Of a DNA stretch of 63,414 nucleotides, positions 57,874 to 63,414 are shown piece by piece. The stretch lies in the NCBI GenBank assembly GCA_016280445.1, contig JAEEGS010000004.1, positions 1 through 63,414 on the forward strand, read 5' to 3'. The notes under the pieces are model-generated. The model made no database searches. It was not told the DNA's origin and saw nothing but the letters and a program-made list of their open reading frames with translations. The first letter of the stretch is position 1. The number at the start of each line of letters is the position of its first letter. Source of the stretch: Bacteroidaceae bacterium. GTDB taxonomy: Bacteria; Bacteroidota; Bacteroidia; Bacteroidales; Bacteroidaceae. The position numbers and the translations under genes are program-made.

Positions 57874-60411
57874 TTACTTAATCACTACCTTCTTCGTCGT
57901 GCCGTCGCTCATGCGGAGGATATTCAGACCCTTGGTGTAGTGCTTATGCTTCAGTCCCTTGGTGTCATAGATGTCTCCCTTTGTTGAGACGCCCTCTGTG
58001 TTTACCGCATGGATGCCTGTACTTTCTCTATAGGTGAAATACCCAGGATTATCCTTGCCGCCGTCGATGCGAGCGTAGGTATGGTCGGTGTACGAATAAC
58101 TGTATATTGTTCCTTGCTCGCCAATGAGTTTGGAGCAATAATAGAACATGTTTTCTGAAGACTCTACCTTGTCAGTACTCCAACCTTCTCCTGCATAGAT
58201 GGCCGTCAGACCAGAACAGCGATTGAACATGCTGCCCATGTATGTCACGTTATCGGTCTTGAAGCTGCTGAGGTCAAGGCTTGGCAGACTGGAACAGCCA
58301 TAGAACATACTGCGCATGTCCGTTACGTTGTCGGTCTTGAAGCCGCTCACGTCAAGGCTTGGCAGGCCGGAGCACATAGAGAACATAGCACTCATGTTTG
58401 TAACTTTGCCAGTCTTGAAGCCGCTCACGTCAAGGCTTATCAGGCCGGAGCAGCCATAGAACATACTGCGCATGTCCGTTACGTTGTCGGTCTTGAAGCC
58501 GCTGAGGTCAAGGCTTGGCAGACTGGAACAGCCATAGAACATACTGCGCATGTCCGTCACGTTGTCGGTCTTGAAGCCGCTGAGGTCAAGGCTTGGCAGG
58601 CCGGAGCACATAGAGAACATAGCACTCATGTTTGTAACTTTGCCGGTCTTGAAGCCGCTGACATCAAGGCTTGGCAGGCTGGAGCAGCCTTGGAACATGG
58701 CTTCCATGTATGTCACATTGTCGGTCTTGAAGCCACTAACGTCTAGGCTTTTCAGACTGGAGCAGCCATAGAACATACTACCCATGTCCGTCACGTTGTC
58801 GGTCTTGAAGCCGCTGACATCGAGGCTGGTCAGGCTGGAGCAGTCAGAGAACATCTGTCCCATGTACGTCACATTATCTGTCTTGAAATTGCTGACATCG
58901 AGTCTTTTCAGACTGGAGCAGCCTCTGAACATGGATGACATGTATGTCACGTAGTCGGTCTTGAAGCCGCTGACATCGAGGAATATCAGACCGGAGCAGC
59001 CTCTGAACATACCTTTCATGTCCGTCACATAGTCGGTCTTGATATTCTTTATGCCGGCGATGGTGCGCAGTAAAGAGCAATCCTGGAACCAATAAGCAGT
59101 GCTGAAGGGACGGTAACCTACAAACGATTCATCAATGATGGCTCTAGTGGCACTGCCATAGGGCGAGTTATTATCTAGAGGGCTATTATTAATGTCTATA
59201 CCTCCTCGGCTTTTCTTCTGTGCATCGTAATAGAAGGTAACGGTCTGGTCTTCGTCGCTCATTACCGCGTATGGCTCTGCATCACCCTCACGGATAGGCT
59301 TTACACCTATCAAGGCGTACTGGTTTGTACTGAAAGCTTCGCTACTCGATTCATTGCTAATGCCAGGATGTGACGGGTCGGCTATGGACAGAACAAAATA
59401 GTCGTCTTGGTACCCACCCCATCCCCAGTTAATATGAAACAAGCCGTTAGAGGAATATCCGTCTATCACGAATGCGTGTCCGCTACTACTGTTTCTTCCG
59501 CTATACAGTACAGGTCTTCCTTCTGCCAGTTCGTTATAGATGATTTCTTCCCAGTCACTCAGTTTGTAGCTGTTTCGACGGATTCCAACAATATTGGGAC
59601 TGTAGTTGAATGTATTCACCATGACCTCCCTAGAGAGACTAGCAGATGACTCGTCCGTCCCGTAGTTCATATGTACTGCCTGCCCGCAATACCTCATCAA
59701 CTCTGCCACGGCGTTGGCAGCTTCTCCTGTCTCGTTGTATTTATAACTGTACTTCATCATTTCCCATTTGAAGGTGGTCGCACGCAGGCTTTTTACATCC
59801 ATACTCTCTGTGGAATAAGCCTTAAGTGCTGGGCACGACTCAGGCCACTGCCAGTAGTTCATTACCTGTGCCATCGCTGTTGCAACACACCCTGTATAGC
59901 ATCTATTACTAGCAGAATAATCTGTCTCGTAATATTCTTTTCCATTCCCGTCAGGACACCGATAGTTGTAAGGTCCCTGCTGGTTCCATTGGGTGTGAAT
60001 TAGCGGCGGGATGTCCGATGCTGCTGACAGCGTTAATGGTTTCACCGCGACAGCTGAAGTCCCCAGCGCCTCAATTTGCCGGGCATATTCGTCCAGCCAC
60101 CACTGAAGATTGGCAGGCAAATTTTCCATGTCAAGGGTACCTGTTTGAGAATAACCTAGAATTTCCCTTGTGCGGTCATCGCCTGACACGATGACGTATC
60201 CACCATCGGTGGCGTTGAACACGTAGAACGGCTCTTCGTTTGTGCTCTGGGAGACTCTCTGTGCACGGTTGTAGCTGCCAGCTGTCACAAATGTCTTGCC
60301 GCCCATAAAGCCTGTTGCGGTCTTGAGAGCCTGCTCGCGTGTCACCTTGCCAGCCCATAGAGTAAGGGGTAAGGCCACAAGGGCAAAAAACATAATTATA
60401 TGTTTCTTCAT
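57874..60411 (-). CDS. Streptopain-family (C10) cysteine protease with DUF285 (BspA-like) repeats
   Basis: The 845-residue product has a signal peptide and an I69-type inhibitory prodomain (about residues 21-115: REQALKTATGFMGGKTF, YVFNATDGGYVIVSGDD). The protease domain follows with Cys175 (YTGCVATAMAQVM), His312 (GHAFVIDGYS) and NWGWGG (328-333), all intact. From about residue 430 come twelve DUF285 units of 26 residues (GFKTDNVTDMRSMFYGCSSL and variants), then a tail GDIYDTKGLKHKHYTKGLNI, DGTTKKVVIK, a likely export tail. At DNA level the units are 78 bp long and several (58290-58640) are nearly identical, showing recent duplication. It is a secreted, surface-bound protease, activated by removing its prodomain. 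Confidence 0.92.
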   Translation of the reverse strand: MKKHIIMFFALVALPLTLWAGKVTREQALKTATGFMGGKTFVTAGSYNRAQRVSQSTNEEPFYVFNATDGGYVIVSGDDRTREILGYSQTGTLDMENLPANLQWWLDEYARQIEALGTSAVAVKPLTLSAASDIPPLIHTQWNQQGPYNYRCPDGNGKEYYETDYSASNRCYTGCVATAMAQVMNYWQWPESCPALKAYSTESMDVKSLRATTFKWEMMKYSYKYNETGEAANAVAELMRYCGQAVHMNYGTDESSASLSREVMVNTFNYSPNIVGIRRNSYKLSDWEEIIYNELAEGRPVLYSGRNSSSGHAFVIDGYSSNGLFHINWGWGGYQDDYFVLSIADPSHPGISNESSSEAFSTNQYALIGVKPIREGDAEPYAVMSDEDQTVTFYYDAQKKSRGGIDINNSPLDNNSPYGSATRAIIDESFVGYRPFSTAYWFQDCSLLRTIAGIKNIKTDYVTDMKGMFRGCSGLIFLDVSGFKTDYVTYMSSMFRGCSSLKRLDVSNFKTDNVTYMGQMFSDCSSLTSLDVSGFKTDNVTDMGSMFYGCSSLKSLDVSGFKTDNVTYMEAMFQGCSSLPSLDVSGFKTGKVTNMSAMFSMCSGLPSLDLSGFKTDNVTDMRSMFYGCSSLPSLDLSGFKTDNVTDMRSMFYGCSGLISLDVSGFKTGKVTNMSAMFSMCSGLPSLDVSGFKTDNVTDMRSMFYGCSSLPSLDLSSFKTDNVTYMGSMFNRCSGLTAIYAGEGWSTDKVESSENMFYYCSKLIGEQGTIYSYSYTDHTYARIDGGKDNPGYFTYRESTGIHAVNTEGVSTKGDIYDTKGLKHKHYTKGLNILRMSDGTTKKVVIK

Positions 60412-60424
60412 ATCTATTTTTTTC

Positions 60425-60529
60425 TAAAAATCTTTAATCTTCCAAATCTTCCAAATTCTCCTAATCTGACACGAAGTGTTGTAGTTACTACACCGCTAAA
60501 GCGGTAGATTGGGAGGATTGGGAGGATTT
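60425..60529. repeat. Intergenic hairpin repeat family A
   Basis: AATCTTTAATCTTCC AAATCTTCC AAATTCTCC TAATCTG (9-bp steps), then ACACGAAGTGTTGTAGTTAC, ACACCGCTAAAGCGGTAG and ATTGGGAGGATTGGGAGGAT as complementary right arm. It ends exactly at a stop codon. Confidence 0.82.
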
Positions 60530-61294
60530 TCAATAGTAAGTGATGGTACGCTTCTCGGTGACGGTCATGTTCTTTGTAGAGGTGGTACATTCATCGCCAT
60601 ATCCTTCTTCATATTCGGTGATGACCGAATGTATCTTTGCCTTTCGCTCCGTCCAATTACCCCACTCGTCTGTCTTGGTGATTGTGTAGGTAGTGGTCAT
60701 TTCCACGCATCCAGCATCTTCATCGCACATACCACATTCATCCTTACTGATACGACCTTGCGCATCATACCCTTTCACTTCGACTTCATAACTCGTCAAA
60801 TAGCACTCACTGTATTCGTATCTATATTCCGTAAGCTTTCCCTTCTTGTAAGTAAAATAGTAGCCTACAGATCCACCACAGCCTTCTCCAGCAGCAACGG
60901 CAAGAAGACGTCCTTCTTTGTCACGCTCAACTATCTCTTTGCCTTTCAAGTATTTACTTTTTATCTCTACCACACCATTAGGATTGGACTCATAAGATAT
61001 TGAGTATTCATTCATTTTTGTGAGGCGACCGTGCTCATCGAAGTTGAGTTCAAGATCGTTAAGGATCTCATTCTCGCTGTCACCGCTCTTCACACTCTTC
61101 ACAGGCCCCTGAAGTTCAAACAGAGTGAGGTCGGGAGTGTGGAGGGTGTCAATCTGCACAGGTGCCTGTTCTTGGGCAGTAGATGCCTCTGTGTTGTCAC
61201 CATCGGTCTTTCCACTTTGGTTTTCACCATTGTCCTTGCAGTCCACGAATAAGAGAACTACGGCCATCAAGGTCAAAAATGTTAGTTTCTTCAT
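60530..61294 (-). CDS. Lipoprotein with YD-repeat-like strands, paralogue of the 57015-57797 product
   Basis: The start at 61294 gives MKKLTFLTLMAVVLLFVDCK with Cys19 as lipid site; the upstream in-frame codons are not needed. The 254-residue product is a paralogue of the 57015-57797 protein (see there). The linker (DNGENQSGKTDGDNTEAST) is polar. Its Cys content is higher (GMCDEDAGCVEM). It is the first gene of a group with the C10 protease and the second lipoprotein, in the order lipoprotein-protease-lipoprotein. A promoter matching the consensus lies at 61328-61359. The function is unknown. Confidence 0.85.
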   Translation of the reverse strand: MKKLTFLTLMAVVLLFVDCKDNGENQSGKTDGDNTEASTAQEQAPVQIDTLHTPDLTLFELQGPVKSVKSGDSENEILNDLELNFDEHGRLTKMNEYSISYESNPNGVVEIKSKYLKGKEIVERDKEGRLLAVAAGEGCGGSVGYYFTYKKGKLTEYRYEYSECYLTSYEVEVKGYDAQGRISKDECGMCDEDAGCVEMTTTYTITKTDEWGNWTERKAKIHSVITEYEEGYGDECTTSTKNMTVTEKRTITYY

Positions 61295-61327
61295 GTCTTT
61301 GTGGTTTGGGTTTATAGGTTTGCTTTG

Positions 61328-61359
61328 CAAAGTTACAACTTTTTCTTTGGAAAAGCAAA
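61328..61359 (-). promoter_or_regulatory. Promoter of the lipoprotein-C10-lipoprotein group
   Basis: Minus strand: TTTG (61356-61359), 20 bp, TAACTTTG (61328-61335). Confidence 0.8.
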
Positions 61360-61412
61360 TAAATCGAGTGATTTTCTGACGGAGAAGTTGTTGCAGGGGA
61401 ATGAGACGAGTA

Positions 61413-61557
61413 TTTGTCTAAGGAATTTAGGAATTAAGGAAGGGCTTCCTCGAACGGAGGCCACCATGCGGGGTGTTGGCCACTAAAAGCGAACAATTAG
61501 GCGAAGCGGGGCCTTCATTGCTCCCATTTCCTTAATTCCCAAATTCCTTAGACAAAA
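61413..61557. repeat. Long inverted repeat with short-period arms
   Basis: TTGTCTAAGGAATTTAGGAA and TTAAGGAA (28 bp) at the left pair with TTCCTTAATTCC and CAAATTCCTTAGACAA at the right, with two mismatches and a loop of about 85 bp. The arms are built from GGAATT steps of 9-10 bp. No transposase and no target duplication is seen. Confidence 0.75.
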
Positions 61558-61561
61558 AACA

Positions 61562-61860
61562 ATGTTATTTCTTTTAAACGTTTTTCTTTTTATACGTTAT
61601 TATCATAATAACATTATTTCTTTATTTTGTCGGTTTGTTATTTTATTATTCCTTCTTATTGGTATATTGAAGTATCGGAAGTATGTATATATCTTTATTC
61701 CGTTATTTCGGTATTGTGTTTTTGCATATTTGTATATTTACGTCATTTCATTGATACTTTGGTACGTTTCTTTATATATTTTGTTATTCTGTTATTATAT
61801 CGTTATGAATGTTTCGTTATTCTGTTGTTTTGATTTATTGGTGTTTTGAAAGGATGAGGA
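61562..61860. repeat. T-rich, short-period low-complexity stretch
   Basis: A run rich in TTAT, TTTC and TATT motifs, with a loose rhythm near 8-9 bp (for example TATTCCGT TATTTCGG TATTGTGT). It is open in two frames but would code only for Phe/Leu/Tyr/Ile-rich peptides with no start signal, so I do not call a gene. Confidence 0.5.
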
Positions 61861-61906
61861 TACGGTAAAAAGAAAAGACGGAATAATGGAAGGGGAGGGG
61901 AGGGGT

Positions 61907-61945
61907 GGCTCTCAACACCTGCGGTGTTTCGAGAGACAATAATTT
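61907..61945. repeat. Intergenic repeat family D
   Basis: GGCTCTCAACACCTGCGGTG then TTTCGAGAGACAATAATTTC. It lies 84 bp before the IS element. Confidence 0.65.
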
Positions 61946-62028
61946 CTAATAATTGACAATAATTGGTTACAATAATAAAACACAACTATCTCAAATAATA
62001 ATACTCAACTGTCTCAAATAAAATTATT

Positions 62029-63068
62029 ACGTGAGTTCGATGAAAATACATTAAAAATAATTGCTTAATTATTAGCACATTAGCGGTATTTTTAGTAACT
62101 TTGCAGTGACCAAACCACAAATGTCAACTAAAACGTACCGCTAATGTTTACCGAGGACAAAGTTACTGAATTTTTCTGTATGGCAGATGATTTTTGCAAG
62201 TTTTTTTGATGCAATGATGGCAAAATACACGATAAAGGCGCCTAAAAAGAGGCAATATCACCGCGACGGGACGCTGTCCAAAGCAGAGGTCATGCTAATC
62301 ATGATCCTGTTCCACGGCTCCGGCTACCGATGCCTGAAGCACTTCTATCTGGAGCATGTCACGAAGCATCTCCGCCACCTGTTCCCCCACCTGGTGTCCT
62401 ATAACCGCTTCGTTGAGCTGGAGAGGGAGGTCACCATTCCCCTGGCGCTGTTCATCAAGAAGGTGCTCCTGGGCAAATGCACGGGCATCAGCTTCGTTGA
62501 CAGCACCCCGCTCAGGGGTGTGCAAGAATCAGCGCATCTATATTCACAGGACGTTCAAGGGCATAGCCCAAAGGGGGAAATGCTCCGTGGGCTGGTTCTT
62601 TGGCTTCAAGCTGCACCTCATCTGCAATGAGAAAGGCGAGCTGCTGAACTTCATGATCACCCCCGGGGACGTTGACGACCGGAAGCCGCTTGACCACAAG
62701 ACATTTGTGGAGTTCCTCTACGGGAAGTTTGTCGGGGACAAGGGATATATCGGGAAGGAACTCTTCCAGCGCCTCTTTGTTGACGGCATTCAGCTGATAA
62801 CGAAGCTCAAGAGCAACATGAAGAGGGCTGTGATGAGCCTGTCGGACAGGCTGCTGACAAGAAAGAGGGCTATCATAGAGACCGTCAATGACGAGCTGAA
62901 GAATATCGCTCAGGTGGAGCGTTCAAGGCACAGGTCGTTTGACAACTTCATGGTCAACATGCTGGGAGCTCTGGCGGCGTATTGCTTCTTTCCAAAGAAA
63001 CCATGCATCGCATGTGAAAGAATATGGGACAACCAGTTAACATTATTCTAAATTCGTCGAACTCACGT
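62029..63068 (+). mobile_element. IS982-family insertion sequence, complete with inverted ends and TATT target duplication
   Basis: Left end ACGTGAGTTCGATGAA (62029-62044) and right end TTCGTCGAACTCACGT (63053-63068) are inverted repeats with one mismatch in 16. The bases outside, TATT (62025-62028) and TATT (63069-63072), are a 4-bp target duplication. The element is 1040 bp and holds one transposase gene, in keeping with IS982 family size. The transposase frame is broken twice (see there). Confidence 0.88.
62144..63051 (+). pseudogene. IS982-family transposase, broken by two +1 shifts in homopolymers
   Basis: Read with two corrections the product has 301 residues and a normal IS982 transposase: MFTEDKVTEFFCMADDFCKF at the start, then HRDGTLSKAEVMLIMILFHG, FVDSTPL (first acidic residue), GWFFGFKLHLICNEKGELLN, ITPGDVDDRKPLDHKTF and IIETVNDELKNIAQVERSRH. 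The first shift is one extra T in the run of seven at 62201-62207, the second one extra G in GGGG at 62515-62518. Both are homopolymer length changes, which fit either a decayed copy or read errors. The DDE residues themselves are intact. The stop at 63051 is 2 bp before the right inverted repeat. Confidence 0.85.
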
Positions 63069-63414
63069 TATTTAGGGTACATCCTACTTTCGACATAGTC
63101 AAAGTTACGATTAAGTGAGAAAAAACAAATAAATGTTCCAAAACCGATTGATTAAAGTCAAAATAATAGTAAAAATCATAGATTTATTAACAAAATGCTT
63201 TTATATATGAGTGTTTTGCTTTACATTTGCACAGTTTTTAAAACAAATAGTGTTTATTATGACATTTTGGAGGATTTGTATAGCAACCATTCTGATGGAC
63301 AACAATCAGCACCATCAGCAAAGCCTGAAGCAGTTTCAGGGCTTTCAATTGCTTGTGGTGTGAATCTACCAGTCGGATGAACACATATTGATTAAGCGCA
63401 AACACAACATATCA
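63069..63414. other. Gene-poor end of the window
   Basis: About 345 bp of AT-rich DNA after the IS. A TACATTTG box lies at 63222-63229. A 61-codon frame at 63195 is open but has no supporting start signal or known similarity, so I do not call it. A gene may begin beyond the window. Confidence 0.4.

Noticed and set aside
61562-61849. Phe/Leu/Tyr-rich frame of 95 codons
   Set aside because: It is low-complexity T-rich DNA with no ribosome-binding site; several overlapping frames are equally open.
63195-63380. Small frame at the window end
   Set aside because: No ribosome-binding site, no family resemblance, and the window ends soon after.
1-63414. tRNA or rRNA genes
   Set aside because: I looked for GGTTCGAATCC-like T-loops and rRNA-like conserved blocks and saw none on either strand; a dedicated search could still find a divergent tRNA.

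Overview
The window looks like a Prevotella-type member of the Bacteroidales. The signs are a SusC/SusD pair, Bacteroidales promoters (TTTG or TTG, about 20 bp, then TAnnTTTG), LruC, DUF4859 and BspA-type surface proteins, conserved C-terminal tails on secreted proteins, two streptopain-family (C10) proteases, an HU/DUF4248/amidase-like accessory cluster, and an IS982-family insertion sequence.

The most striking content is replicon machinery lying among chromosomal-type genes. A Rep_3-type initiator gene (7196-8758) is preceded by 15 iterons of 17 bp, spaced mostly 21-25 bp (6753-7102). A parA gene with a small basic ribbon-helix-helix-like partner (47998-49297) lies 40 kb away. Core genes (nrdD, nrdG, purN, HU) share the window, so I infer a second chromosome or chromid, as known from several Prevotella species, or an integrated plasmid.

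Layout: 1-1135 anaerobic ribonucleotide reductase (end of nrdD, then nrdG). 1210-6394 (-) a five-gene envelope cassette with proline-rich tails, a zinc ribbon and an NADase-type glycan-binding domain. 6395-8825 the origin and rep. 8962-14568 (+) a five-gene cluster of exported proteins (BIG2/MORN lipoprotein, NTF2-like protein, glycine-zipper protein and two unknowns). 14807-22290 metalloprotease-SusC-SusD, probably for peptide capture. 22415-26794 a duplicated secreted protein and a C10-LRR protease. 27035-31297 HU, a HEFIH protein, a MORN protein and a Na+/Ca2+ exchanger. 31323-38476 an LruC lipoprotein, DUF4248, an S24 regulator and a DUF4859 protein. 39061-42038 purN, a YkvA-like protein and a smalltalk/P5-like/DUF5675/HU-like cluster. 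42381-47836 an LruC lipoprotein, an outer-membrane barrel, DUF4252, an M23 lipoprotein and a CobW/G3E GTPase with a His-rich insert. 47998-49297 parA and partner. 49431-54923 a giant secreted protein. 55073-61294 a surface-protease region (M15 peptidase, GxxExxY protein, two paralogous lipoproteins flanking a C10 protease). 62029-63068 a complete IS982-family element with two frameshifts in its transposase.

The noncoding DNA is unusually structured. Arrays of a 5-6 bp core repeated every 9-10 bp sit directly after stop codons: after rep, after susC, between parA and its partner, and after the metalloprotease gene. An in-frame 9-bp version inside susC encodes a collagen-like Gly-X-Y tract. A degenerate 23-bp array lies at 29663-29893. 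Several families of intergenic hairpin repeats recur, with conserved centres and arms that differ between copies but still pair.
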